9,950 nt of DNA from Chloroflexota bacterium (GTDB taxonomy: Bacteria > Chloroflexota > Ktedonobacteria > Ktedonobacterales > Ktedonobacteraceae): contig CADDZH010000139.1 in NCBI GenBank assembly GCA_902812455.1, positions 1 through 9,950 of the forward strand, written 5' to 3'. A program made the translations under genes and the position numbers. Below are positions 1 through 5,595 of this stretch, piece by piece. Within the stretch, counting starts at the first letter, position 1. Every line of letters starts with the position of its first letter. The notes below the pieces were generated by a model. It ran no database searches. It was not told where the DNA came from and saw only the letters and a program-made list of their open reading frames with translations.

Positions 1-236
1 GATACCGTGCGATTCAAAGGCATGACAACCAGCACATCATAGCCTGGCTGCGATGGGAAGATCGCTTTGCGATAGGTAATATGCCTGGCGTCGAGCAGGC
101 GCAAGAGGAGCGGATGAGAGTCATTGGCCGGAATTCCTACCAGCGCTTCATCGCCGTCTATCACACCGCGCGTGTGAATCACCAGCCACGCTCTCACAAG
201 AAGAGCAATCAGGAGGCAGAGCCATAACGGTGACAA
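1..236 (-). pseudogene. Partial membrane-protein reading frame, possibly a decayed GT39-like glycosyltransferase
   Basis: An open frame on the minus strand runs from about base 236 off the left edge, roughly 78 codons. It begins with a strongly hydrophobic stretch (residues around LWLCLLIALLVRAWLVI), then HTRGVIDGDEALVGI, then a soluble-looking part ending in DVLVVMPLNRTV. The membrane segment followed by an acidic DGDEA motif resembles the N-terminus of GT39/RgtA-type multi-pass glycosyltransferases. In that family many more membrane segments should follow, but here the sequence becomes polar immediately, so an internal deletion that joined N- and C-terminal parts is possible. No good start was found: TTG at 236 and GTG at 197 are in frame, neither with a clear ribosome binding site. 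It lies 17 bases after the phosphoribosyltransferase stop. The family resemblance is from memory and weak; an intact short protein cannot be excluded. Confidence 0.35.
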
Positions 237-253
237 AAAGAAGGAAGGTTTTT

Positions 254-919
254 TTATTCTTTGCGTGTAGGAATGGGCCTTTCTTGCTCGGCCTGGGCCA
301 GCAGGTCGTGTACTTCTTTGTCTGACGTTTGTGAGAAGTCTTCGTACCAGTAGCCAACGCCATAGAATGGCTCCGGCGTTGCCGCGCACACGATCTCGTC
401 CACCTCTGTGGTAAACTCCTGGCACGTGGTGGGAGCGGCTACCGGTACGGCTACGACAATGCGCGCAGGATGCTCCTGGCGCAAGGCTTTTACTGCAGCG
501 CGCATAGTTGCTCCTGTCGCCAGGCCATCGTCTATAAGAATGATGGTGCGCCCGCTCACGTCAGGGAGTGGGCGGTCATCGCGATAGAGCTGTTCGCGCC
601 GCTCAAGCTCTTGCTGCTCCCTCGCCACGACTGCATTGATAACGCTCTCGGGGATGCGCAGCATGCGCACAACATCTTCGTTGAGCACGCGGATGTCCCC
701 TGTGGCGATAGCGCCCATGGCCAGCTCCTCATGGCCGGGCACGCCCAGCTTGCGTACCACGAAGACATCGAGAGGCGCATGCAAAGCCTGCGCCACTTCA
801 TAAGCAACCGGCACGCCCCCGCGAGGAAGTCCCAGCACCAGGACATCCTGGCGATTTGCATATGCTGCCAGTTTTGTAGCAAGCACCTGCCCTGCTTCCT
901 TACGATTCTGGTAGATCAT
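254..919 (-). CDS. Phosphoribosyltransferase family protein (COG1926 type)
   Basis: A 221-residue cytosolic type I phosphoribosyltransferase. The PRPP-binding loop is visible at about residues 126-139 as [14 protein letters not shown], with the two acidic residues and the GATM turn of the family. An early [15 protein letters not shown] segment (about 29-43) and [20 protein letters not shown] (about 51-70) are typical of the COG1926 subgroup, whose physiological substrate is not well established. The ATG at 919 is the only in-frame start here; GAGGAG abuts it and a second purine-rich GGGAGGA lies about 11 bases upstream. The upstream neighbour on the same strand is an alpha/beta hydrolase, 133 bases away. 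In other bacteria the two domains are often one fused polypeptide, so this is probably the split form. A TATAAT box (1027-1032) may give it its own promoter. Family call secure, function not. Confidence 0.88.
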   Translation of the reverse strand: MIYQNRKEAGQVLATKLAAYANRQDVLVLGLPRGGVPVAYEVAQALHAPLDVFVVRKLGVPGHEELAMGAIATGDIRVLNEDVVRMLRIPESVINAVVAREQQELERREQLYRDDRPLPDVSGRTIILIDDGLATGATMRAAVKALRQEHPARIVVAVPVAAPTTCQEFTTEVDEIVCAATPEPFYGVGYWYEDFSQTSDKEVHDLLAQAEQERPIPTRKE

Positions 920-967
920 CTCCTCGATGTTCCTCCCAACTGCCCTTTTCCCTGCGAACTTCCTACC

Positions 968-982
968 TGTAGAGCTTCTACA
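968..982. promoter_or_regulatory. 15-bp perfect palindrome TGTAGA-GCT-TCTACA
   Basis: Six-base perfect arms flank a three-base centre, about 50 bases upstream of the phosphoribosyltransferase start. Its TGTAG/CTACA half-sites match those of the two strong operators at 3273-3296 and 5498-5523, but they are 5 bases apart rather than 6 and the flanking TTC/GAA is missing. It may be a weak or unrelated operator. Confidence 0.3.
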
Positions 983-1026
983 TAAAAGAGAACTGTTATC
1001 CTATCCGTGATTCCCCGCTCATAGAA

Positions 1027-1032
1027 ATTATA
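1027..1032 (-). promoter_or_regulatory. Candidate -10 box (TATAAT) for the phosphoribosyltransferase gene
   Basis: The minus strand reads a perfect TATAAT, about 108 bases upstream of the ATG at 919. No recognisable -35 hexamer lies at the usual spacing; a TTGCAA occurs only 10 bases upstream. An activator-dependent promoter or chance match are both possible. Confidence 0.3.
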
Positions 1033-1052
1033 CAACTTGCCCTTGCAAAAGG

Positions 1053-1730
1053 CTATCGGGCTGCAAGGTAGCGCTGGAACCACTCGCTTGCCAGTTGCGC
1101 CACCTGCTCCAGTGTGCCAGGTTCCTCGAAGAGGTGCGATGCGCCGGGAACGATCTCGAGGCGCTTTTCACTTTTAAGCAGCGCGAATGCCATACGGTTC
1201 AATTCAATGACCTGTGTATCCCTCGAGCCGACGAGCAGCAGCACCGGGGCCTGAACGCGGGGAAGATAGGAGCTGGCAAGATCAGGCCGGCCTCCTCGCG
1301 AGACAACTGCTCCGACAGCAAGAGGGCGTTCTGCTGCCGCAACCAGGGCAGCAGCGGCCCCGGTGCTGGCGCCAAAGTAGCCGATCTTGAGATTTTTGGT
1401 AGCCGGGTTGAGGGTTATCCAGTTTGTCGCACCCATTACGCGCCGGCTGAGCAGATCAATATCAAAGCGCAAATGACCCGTATAGCGATCCTGCTCTTCT
1501 TCTTGTGGAGTGAGCAGGTCGAACAGTAGCGTTGCGAAGCCCGCTTCATGTAAGACGCGGGCCACGAACTGGTTGCGAGGGCTATACCGGCTACTGCCGC
1601 TGCCATGTGCAAAGACCACGATACCACGAGGATGTTCGGGCAGGCTCAAATTGCCGCCAAGCACAATATTATTGCCCACATCCACTTGAACCTCATTGGT
1701 TGTGTTGTTCCAATCTGCCATGCTATCCAT
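1053..1730 (-). CDS. Alpha/beta hydrolase, dienelactone-hydrolase-like
   Basis: A 225-residue single-domain alpha/beta hydrolase. The oxyanion-hole region VVFAHGSGSS is at about residues 38-47. The nucleophile elbow is GASTG with Ser122, the acid is Asp171 in VGSRDTQV, and the catalytic His199 sits in GASHLFEE, so the Ser-Asp-His triad is complete. There is no signal peptide or membrane segment, which suggests a cytosolic esterase or hydrolase of unknown substrate. Its usual partner, a COG1926 phosphoribosyltransferase, follows on the same strand; fusions of the two families are known. Starts at 1730 (MDSM) and 1721 (MADW) are both possible and neither has a strong ribosome binding site. A much better GGAAGGAGG sequence lies 43-53 bases upstream, but it serves an ATG in another frame (1771). 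Family call secure, start uncertain. Confidence 0.88.
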   Translation of the reverse strand: MDSMADWNNTTNEVQVDVGNNIVLGGNLSLPEHPRGIVVFAHGSGSSRYSPRNQFVARVLHEAGFATLLFDLLTPQEEEQDRYTGHLRFDIDLLSRRVMGATNWITLNPATKNLKIGYFGASTGAAAALVAAAERPLAVGAVVSRGGRPDLASSYLPRVQAPVLLLVGSRDTQVIELNRMAFALLKSEKRLEIVPGASHLFEEPGTLEQVAQLASEWFQRYLAAR

Positions 1731-1806
1731 ACCTGTTGGGCAACGCCTTCCGCAACGGCAAGACGTGCCATTCCTCCTTCCTTCTCTATTGCGCCCTCTT
1801 TAGACA

Positions 1807-1874
1807 TGTCATGCTGAGCGCAGCGAAGCATCTCAGCGGCCGGCGAGAGATCCTTCGCTTCGCTCAGGATGACA
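1807..1874. repeat. Imperfect palindromic dispersed repeat with 28-base arms
   Basis: The left arm is 1807-1834 and the right arm 1847-1874; they are reverse complements with three mismatches, around a 12-base GC-rich centre. The core words TGTCATGCTGAGCG and CGCTCAGGATGACA have the style of a dispersed extragenic palindromic repeat recurring in many Chloroflexota and other bacterial genomes (recalled, not searched). Transcribed, it would form a long hairpin. It lies about 75-145 bases upstream of the hydrolase start and might act in its leader or as a terminator. Confidence 0.75.
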
Positions 1875-2020
1875 GAGTGTGACTATTCAAACTGTCAAGA
1901 ACTGCTTCACCATTAAACCTTGTCTAACCCCTCATTACCACAAGTACGCATGTAGATTGGGAAAAGTGACAGGCTTTATGAAATTTCAGAAATTACCCGG
2001 GGTTATCAGGCATATGATTT

Positions 2021-2195
2021 GGCCGATCAATCGGCAATGGGCACGATAATGAATGTTAACAAATTCATCGGGGGTATGATGGATTGCCTTTGGGCCGATC
2101 AATCGGCACTGGGCACGATCAATCGGCCCCTACATCTATCCGGGCATGATTTTGTTCATCCTCATCATCGGCCCCTACAGATACTCCGATCAATT
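2021..2195. repeat. Cluster of GCCGATCAATCGGC palindromes and GGCCCCTACA units
   Basis: The perfect palindrome GCCGATCAATCGGC occurs at 2022-2035 and 2094-2107. Each copy is followed by a shared A(A/C)TGGGCACGAT stretch, giving a direct repeat of about 28 bases, 72 bases apart. A truncated form recurs at 2117-2128. The unit ATCGGCCCCTACA occurs at 2122-2134 and 2167-2179, and a decayed CCGATCAAT lies near 2186-2194. Read on the minus strand this is the GTAGGGGCCGATTGATCG style of dispersed repeat, apparently several nested or degraded copies. Confidence 0.7.
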
Positions 2196-2226
2196 TCTTC
2201 ATCTTCATGAAGCCTGTTCCCCTCGC

Positions 2227-3006
2227 CTACCCGCGCTGGTTTTCACATATCTGCCTTGTACCTCTTAACTCCTCCATTCGTGCCTGCAGGCCCACGACAT
2301 CCCGCAGGATGATGCGCCCGCGAGAGAGTTCCACCAGTCCTGCCTGCTGGAACTCATCGAGTGTCTTCGTGACCGTCTCCCGTATCGCGCCGATCATATC
2401 TCCCAATTCCTGGTGTGTAATCTCCACCACTTCATCAAGCTGTTCCTGGCTGAGGCGCACAAGGAGCGCGGCTATGCGCGCGGGAACACTGCGATAGGCT
2501 ACCTCTTCCAGGCGTGCCTCACAGAGGACCAGGCGCCGGCTCAGCACTTCGATGATCTTTATCGCCACTTGTGGGTGTGCATACACTAGCCGCTCAATAT
2601 CAGCGCGGCTCAAGACGCAAATGAGCGAATCTTCGAGCGCTTCAGCGTACGTGTTGCGCATCGATTCCCCGAGGAGCGGCATCTCTCCAAAGAAGGTGCC
2701 CGGCTCGATCACCGCCAGATCCAGTCGTTTGCCCGAGGGCGTCAGGCGATAGAGCCGCACACGCCCACTTTTGAGCAGGAAGAGCGCTTCGACCGGATCT
2801 TCCTGTGAATAGATGATCTGCCCCTTACAGTACCTCCGTTTCTCAATTTCGTGGCCAATGACCCCAAAATCCTGTGGCAAGAGGCCATTAAAGATGTCTA
2901 TGGTGAGCAGATGGTCGCAGATGTTTTGGCCTGCAGGCGACTCTATGAGCTTCACAGGTTCAGTGAGCCTGTTCCGCTGTCGCACAAAGAGATGACGTAC
3001 ACGCAT
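2227..3006 (-). CDS. CRP/FNR-family transcriptional regulator (copy 1)
   Basis: About 259 residues from the ATG at 3006. The N-terminal cyclic-nucleotide-binding-type beta barrel spans about residues 35-150, with the FGEMPLLGESMRNTYAEA phosphate-cassette-like stretch (about 106-123). The long dimer helix follows, and the winged helix has its recognition helix at about 197-218 in THQELGDMIGAIRETVTKTL. The RETV core matches the DNA-reading RETV of E. coli CRP, but CRP Arg185 is Lys here. The cassette keeps Glu and Arg, but the Ser that contacts cAMP in CRP is Asn, so the ligand is uncertain. No FNR-type cysteine cluster was seen; Cys30, 60, 130 and 162 have counterparts in copy 2. The start at 3006 is chosen because AAGGGGAAG precedes it and because it aligns with the start of copy 2; TTG at 3042 (preceded by GAGGAG) or ATG at 3027 would extend it. 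Confidence 0.92.
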   Translation of the reverse strand: MRVRHLFVRQRNRLTEPVKLIESPAGQNICDHLLTIDIFNGLLPQDFGVIGHEIEKRRYCKGQIIYSQEDPVEALFLLKSGRVRLYRLTPSGKRLDLAVIEPGTFFGEMPLLGESMRNTYAEALEDSLICVLSRADIERLVYAHPQVAIKIIEVLSRRLVLCEARLEEVAYRSVPARIAALLVRLSQEQLDEVVEITHQELGDMIGAIRETVTKTLDEFQQAGLVELSRGRIILRDVVGLQARMEELRGTRQICENQRG

Positions 3007-3089
3007 CGTGCTTCCCCTTTGATCCATGGCCCAGCCGGGCAAGGAACTCCTCGGTTGCTGTCACGTTGATCACCCTGGCTTCTAACTTT

Positions 3090-3119
3090 CCTCAACAGAC
3101 CACTGCGATCTGTTTGAGG
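3090..3119. repeat. Bulged inverted repeat upstream of CRP-like copy 1
   Basis: CCTCAACAGA (3090-3099) and TCTGTTTGAGG (3109-3119) are reverse complements apart from one bulged base, around a 9-base loop. Lying 84-113 bases upstream of the ATG at 3006, it could be a leader hairpin or an autoregulatory site. No T-tract follows on either strand, so a terminator is unlikely. Confidence 0.45.
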
Positions 3120-3272
3120 AGAGCGTCGAAAAAACCGCAATGAAACTTCCTATTTGAGATAAATACGATGCGATTGCCAGATACGAGACAGCTCTCTTGA
3201 CTGTAGGATACGATTCTTCTGTGGTCTACACTTACGCTCAACTACTCAGAGCACATTTCCCCATGACGGCAC

Positions 3273-3296
3273 GTTCTGTAGCTCAGGCTACAGAAC
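3273..3296. promoter_or_regulatory. CRP-type operator 1 (perfect 10-bp arms)
   Basis: The arms GTTCTGTAGC and GCTACAGAAC are exact reverse complements around TCAG. The half-sites TGTAG and CTACA are separated by 6 bases, the same geometry as the E. coli CRP site (TGTGA-N6-TCACA). The centre (3284.5) is about 41.5 bases upstream of the start predicted from the -10 box at 3314-3319, the class II activator position. The 22-base core repeats almost unchanged at 5500-5521 before the mycoredoxin-like gene. The likely binders are the CRP-like proteins encoded at 2227-3006 and 4365-5102. Confidence 0.75.
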
Positions 3297-3313
3297 TCCC
3301 TTCTGTTCATGAT

Positions 3314-3319
3314 TACACT
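3314..3319 (+). promoter_or_regulatory. Candidate -10 box TACACT for the 3398 membrane-protein gene
   Basis: The hexamer lies 29.5 bases after the centre of operator 1 and predicts a start near 3326. A good -35 box is absent because its place is occupied by the operator edge, as expected for a class II activated promoter. The same arrangement is seen at 5539-5544. Confidence 0.5.
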
Positions 3320-3331
3320 TGAACCAGTGTA

Positions 3332-3375
3332 GGGTGAGCAGGTGGCTCACCCCGAAGCGTCCCTTCGAAGAAGGG
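3332..3375 (+). other. Two hairpins in the leader of the 3398 gene
   Basis: GGGTGAGC (3332-3339) and GCTCACCC (3345-3352) form a perfect 8-bp stem with a 5-base loop. CCCTT (3361-3365) and AAGGG (3371-3375) form a second, shorter hairpin. Both fall between the predicted transcript start and the AAAGGAGG ribosome binding site, leaving that site exposed. They may stabilise the message. Confidence 0.45.
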
Positions 3376-3397
3376 CAAACTCAAAAGGAGGTTTGCA

Positions 3398-3928
3398 GTG
3401 GTTACAACAAGAGCTACAGGACGATGGATTGCATTTCTCATCTTCGGGGCTATTGCAGGGATGATCGGCGGGGTTCTGATGGCGATGTTCACCATGATCG
3501 CTACCGCGACATACCTGCATATGGGCTTCTTTACACCGATGTACGCCATAGCAGCACCGCTTATCGGGCGGCAAGCGTTGATGGCCTCCATGACACATGG
3601 AGTCTTCTACTTTGCTCTCGGCCCGGCAGTGCTGGGGTTGGTTGTCCACATGATGTGGTCGGCGCTTTGGGGCATCATTTTTGGACTGATCGCACGTGGA
3701 CTGCATCTGAGTGGTGCAGCAGCGATCATCAGCGGGCTGATCTATGGGGTGATCGTCATGCTGATTATGGCCTACATCATCGTGCCCAATGTTGGTGCTC
3801 CCAATCTCTTACAGATGGTGGGCTGGTCGTTTGTCATTTCACATCTGCTCTATGGCCTGCCGCTTGGTCTCTGGCCCCTGGTACAGCCAGGATTCTTTAC
3901 TGGCATCACGGCCAGGCAAGCAGTATAG
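3398..3928 (+). CDS. Multi-pass membrane protein of unknown function
   Basis: A 176-residue protein starting at GTG 3398, chosen because AAAGGAGG lies 6 bases upstream. It is almost entirely hydrophobic, with membrane segments at about residues 10-37, 69-98, 105-129 and 141-161, rich in Gly, Ala and Met. Histidines sit at or inside membrane segments (LVVHMMWSALWG at about 81-92, ISHLLYGLPLG at about 147-157), which could bind a metal or haem or simply be structural. There is no recognisable enzyme or transporter motif; it vaguely resembles small uncharacterised inner-membrane families. Expression is probably driven by the operator-linked promoter at 3273-3319, placing it in the same putative regulon as the mycoredoxin/reductase pair. 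I do not recognise the family with confidence. Confidence 0.82.
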   Translation: MVTTRATGRWIAFLIFGAIAGMIGGVLMAMFTMIATATYLHMGFFTPMYAIAAPLIGRQALMASMTHGVFYFALGPAVLGLVVHMMWSALWGIIFGLIARGLHLSGAAAIISGLIYGVIVMLIMAYIIVPNVGAPNLLQMVGWSFVISHLLYGLPLGLWPLVQPGFFTGITARQAV

Positions 3929-4022
3929 GCAGGCCAGTGCCTGTACATCCAGTGCCGACAGCAGGTTCACTATCGAGCATACGACCACACCTGCTGCCAG
4001 GGCCAGCCATCTGTCCTGTTCG

Positions 4023-4050
4023 TGAAAGGGGCAATACTGCTCCCCTTTCA
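4023..4050 (+). terminator. Perfect 9-bp hairpin, possible terminator of the membrane-protein gene
   Basis: TGAAAGGGG (4023-4031) and CCCCTTTCA (4042-4050) are exact reverse complements around a 10-base loop, 95 bases after the stop of the 3398 gene. No T-tract follows (TGTGGAGT), so it is not a canonical intrinsic terminator. It is centred about 45 bases upstream of the predicted start of the next operon, so it could instead be an operator. Confidence 0.4.
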
Positions 4051-4069
4051 TGTGGAGTCCGGCATAGCT

Positions 4070-4075
4070 TATACT
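4070..4075 (+). promoter_or_regulatory. Candidate -10 box TATACT for the thioredoxin-like/CRP operon
   Basis: The hexamer TATACT, identical to that at 5539-5544, predicts a start near 4082, 29 bases before the ATG at 4111. The -35 region (around 4046-4051, TTTCAT) is weak and overlaps the right arm of the 4023-4050 hairpin. Confidence 0.45.
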
Positions 4076-4110
4076 ATGGAAGGATAAACAACTGAGCAAG
4101 GGAGGAAGGT

Positions 4111-4368
4111 ATGATGCGCCTGGAGATTTATGTTGCTCATGAATGTACTAATTGCGAGGAGGCCTTGCTCATCGCGGAGCGTGCTCGTGGCATCACGGGC
4201 CTGGAGGTGGCAGTGATTGACCTCGACGCGCCCGGCCAGCACGTGCCCCCCCGTGTCGTCGCTGTGCCGACGTACCTGCTGGATGGTAGGATCGTGTCAC
4301 TGGGGAATCCCAAACGCGAGGAGTTTCTCGGTGAGCTCCGGCGGCTCAGCCAGGAGGTAGCAAGATGA
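4111..4368 (+). CDS. Small thioredoxin-fold protein with CTNC motif
   Basis: An 85-residue protein with a thioredoxin/glutaredoxin-like pattern. After the first strand (LEIYVAHE) comes Cys12-Thr-Asn-Cys15, a CxxC redox motif, then a helix, a second strand (LEVAVIDLD), and the cis-proline segment AVPTYLLDG with Pro53. It is shorter than a typical thioredoxin and cytosolic. The ribosome binding site GGGAGGAAGG (4100-4109) precedes two adjacent ATGs; 4114 may be the functional one given the tight spacing. Its stop overlaps the start of the second CRP-like gene in an ATGA arrangement (4365-4368), a classic sign of translational coupling. It may reduce or sense thiols for that regulator, though this partnership is inference. 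The substrate is unknown. Confidence 0.82.
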   Translation: MMRLEIYVAHECTNCEEALLIAERARGITGLEVAVIDLDAPGQHVPPRVVAVPTYLLDGRIVSLGNPKREEFLGELRRLSQEVAR

Positions 4369-5102
4369 CGAGGAGAAGTGTCTTTTCGCTGCTCCAAAGG
4401 GAGCGAACAGAGCCGATGCGACTGCCTGGGTCGTCCGCACTGCACAATCGCGACTGCATGCTCACGATGGACATTTTCTGCGACCTGGAGCCAGAGACGA
4501 TGGCTGCCTTTGAGCAGCAGACCGAGATGCGCACGTGTCGCAAGGGCCAGATTCTCTATTCCCAGGAGGACCGCGCCGAAGTACTCTTCTTGCTCAAACG
4601 AGGGCGTGTTCAACTGTATCGCCTGACACCCTCAGGCAAACGGCTAGAACTAGCCGTGATCGAGCCAGGTACCTTCTTTGGGGAGATGCCGCTCCTCGGG
4701 GAATCGTTGCGGCATACCTTCGCCGAAGCGGTCGAAGACTCATTGATCTGTTTCATGAGCCGTACCGATATCGAAGGGCTGATGCGCAAGCGGCCGGAGG
4801 TGGCGCTGCGAATGATCGAAGTGCTGGGCCGGCGCCTGGCCCTGTGCGAGGCTCGCCTGGAAGAGATGGCCTATCGCAGTGTTCCTGCGCGCATTGCCGC
4901 TGTGCTCTTGCGCCTCTCTCAGGGACAAAACGGCGAGGTGGTGACGATTACCCACCAGGAGTTAGGGGATATGATCGGAGCGCTGCGGGAATCGGTCACG
5001 AAGGTGCTCGACGATTTCCAGCGGGTGGGACTGGTAGAACTCTCTCGCGGGCACATCACCGTGCGCGATGTTGTGGGCCTTCAGTTGCGATTGGATGAAT
5101 GA
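4365..5102 (+). CDS. CRP/FNR-family transcriptional regulator (copy 2)
   Basis: A 245-residue paralogue of the regulator at 2227-3006, roughly three-quarters identical by eye from about residue 57 to 240. The beta-barrel sensor domain includes GTFFGEMPLLGESLRHTFAEA (about 102-122). The recognition helix lies in THQELGDMIGALRESVTKVL (about 196-215), with RESV where copy 1 has RETV. The reading residues are thus nearly the same and both copies may bind the same operators. The position equivalent to CRP Ser83 is His, arguing against simple cAMP binding. Cys31, 58, 129 and 161 have counterparts in copy 1. The ATG at 4365 follows GGAGG and overlaps the thioredoxin-like gene's stop. The 3' end overlaps the converging nrtS-like gene by 22 bases. 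The family is secure; the signal sensed is unknown. Confidence 0.92.
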   Translation: MTRRSVFSLLQRERTEPMRLPGSSALHNRDCMLTMDIFCDLEPETMAAFEQQTEMRTCRKGQILYSQEDRAEVLFLLKRGRVQLYRLTPSGKRLELAVIEPGTFFGEMPLLGESLRHTFAEAVEDSLICFMSRTDIEGLMRKRPEVALRMIEVLGRRLALCEARLEEMAYRSVPARIAAVLLRLSQGQNGEVVTITHQELGDMIGALRESVTKVLDDFQRVGLVELSRGHITVRDVVGLQLRLDE

Positions 5103-5410
5103 ACTGAGTTGCCAGCGCGTTCCCTCATCAAGAGGTCACGCTGGCGTTTGCCTTGCGCTTGACTATACATCGCCACGGCAAAGGGCACACTATAGGTAAG
5201 GCAGAGAGGAAGCAGCTCACCCGCTGTAAAACGGCCTGTGAGAAGGGCTTGCCCATGATTGATCGCAGCCAGCAGCGTTCCAATGAGCAGGGCCATTTTC
5301 AGCGAGAACAGTAAGGTATCACGCTCCAGGCAGTAGGCGATCAGGGAGCGCGGCCTGGTCGGAGACGTTGCAGATCCGCTCGATGGCGGTATCGATGAAG
5401 GTGTACTCAT
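5081..5410 (-). CDS. nrtS: NrtS-like nitrate/nitrite transporter
   Basis: About 109 residues from the ATG at 5410. A Ser/Pro-rich N-terminus is followed by two membrane segments, about residues 33-50 and 64-83, joined by the turn INHGQALLTGRF. The block LKMALLIGTLLAAINHG, then LTYSVPFAVAMYS, matches my recollection of NrtS, a small two-segment nitrate/nitrite transporter described in cyanobacteria and some proteobacteria; it probably works as an oligomer in the inner membrane. An in-frame upstream extension to 5464 exists, but GGAAGGAGG at 5422-5430 marks the shorter start, although its 11-12 base spacing to the ATG is long. It is convergent with the second CRP-like gene and divergent from the mycoredoxin-like gene, sharing the 5498-5523 operator region. 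The C-terminal tail is charged. Confidence 0.75.
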   Translation of the reverse strand: MSTPSSIPPSSGSATSPTRPRSLIAYCLERDTLLFSLKMALLIGTLLAAINHGQALLTGRFTAGELLPLCLTYSVPFAVAMYSQAQGKRQRDLLMRERAGNSVHSSNRN

Positions 5411-5497
5411 GTGTAACTGCGACCTCCTTCCAAATGACAGAACAGACGCCGATCGTTGAGGCATCCACCTTCACTAGCATCACCACGAATCTTCTAT

Positions 5498-5523
5498 TTT
5501 TCTGTAGTCCAGGCTACAGAAAA
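5498..5523. promoter_or_regulatory. CRP-type operator 2 (perfect 10-bp arms)
   Basis: TTTTCTGTAG (5498-5507) and CTACAGAAAA (5514-5523) are exact reverse complements around the 6-base spacer TCCAGG. With one bulged T the arms extend to CTA/TAG at 5494 and 5526. The core differs from operator 1 (3273-3296) at only 2 of 22 bases, both in the spacer. Its centre (5510.5) is about 41 bases upstream of the start predicted from the -10 box at 5539-5544. It is also 100 bases upstream of the divergent nrtS-like ATG and could serve that gene too. Confidence 0.78.
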
Positions 5524-5538
5524 TAGGCAACAAGAGGG

Positions 5539-5544
5539 TATACT
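5539..5544 (+). promoter_or_regulatory. Candidate -10 box TATACT for the mycoredoxin/reductase operon
   Basis: TATACT at 5539-5544 lies 28.5 bases after the operator centre, within 1 base of the spacing at operator 1, and predicts a start near 5551. A second TATACT at 5550-5555 is an alternative. No independent -35 box is visible, which fits class II activation. Confidence 0.55.
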
Positions 5545-5595
5545 TCCAGTATACTATCATCCACGTGATCTCAATGCTCTTTGAAAGGTAGGTTC

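Larger units (their letters stand above)
1731..2226. other. Repeat-rich intergenic region between hydrolase and first CRP-like gene
   Basis: No convincing gene was found in this stretch of about 500 bases. It holds a purine-rich minus-strand block near 1772-1790, a large palindromic repeat at 1807-1874, a nearly featureless part (about 1875-2020), and a cluster of GCCGATCAATCGGC-type repeats at 2021-2195. A minus-strand TTGACA (1893-1898) could be a -35 box for the hydrolase gene, but no good -10 follows at the normal distance. No clear terminator with a T-tract was seen after the regulator's stop at 2227. Confidence 0.6.
3007..3397. other. Regulatory region between first CRP-like gene and membrane protein
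   Basis: No gene is visible in this stretch, which lies between divergently transcribed genes. From left to right it holds a bulged inverted repeat (3090-3119), about 150 bases with no clear signal, a perfect 10-bp-arm operator (3273-3296), a -10 box (3314-3319), and a leader with two hairpins (3332-3352, 3361-3375) before the ribosome binding site at 3384-3391. No confident minus-strand promoter for the CRP-like gene could be picked out. Confidence 0.65.

Noticed and set aside
968..982. Palindrome TGTAGA-GCT-TCTACA as a third member of the CRP-type operator set
   Set aside because: The half-sites are 5 rather than 6 bases apart, the flanking TTC/GAA is missing, and no -10 box lies at the class II distance toward the phosphoribosyltransferase. 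Listed only as an unassigned palindrome.
470..985. Long plus-strand open frame opposite the phosphoribosyltransferase gene
   Set aside because: It is an antisense shadow rich in Cys and His with no family pattern; the minus-strand protein has clear motifs.
3319..4095. 258-codon frame overlapping the membrane protein in another frame
   Set aside because: It lacks any protein-like pattern and has no ribosome binding site, whereas the 3398 frame has AAAGGAGG and coherent membrane segments.
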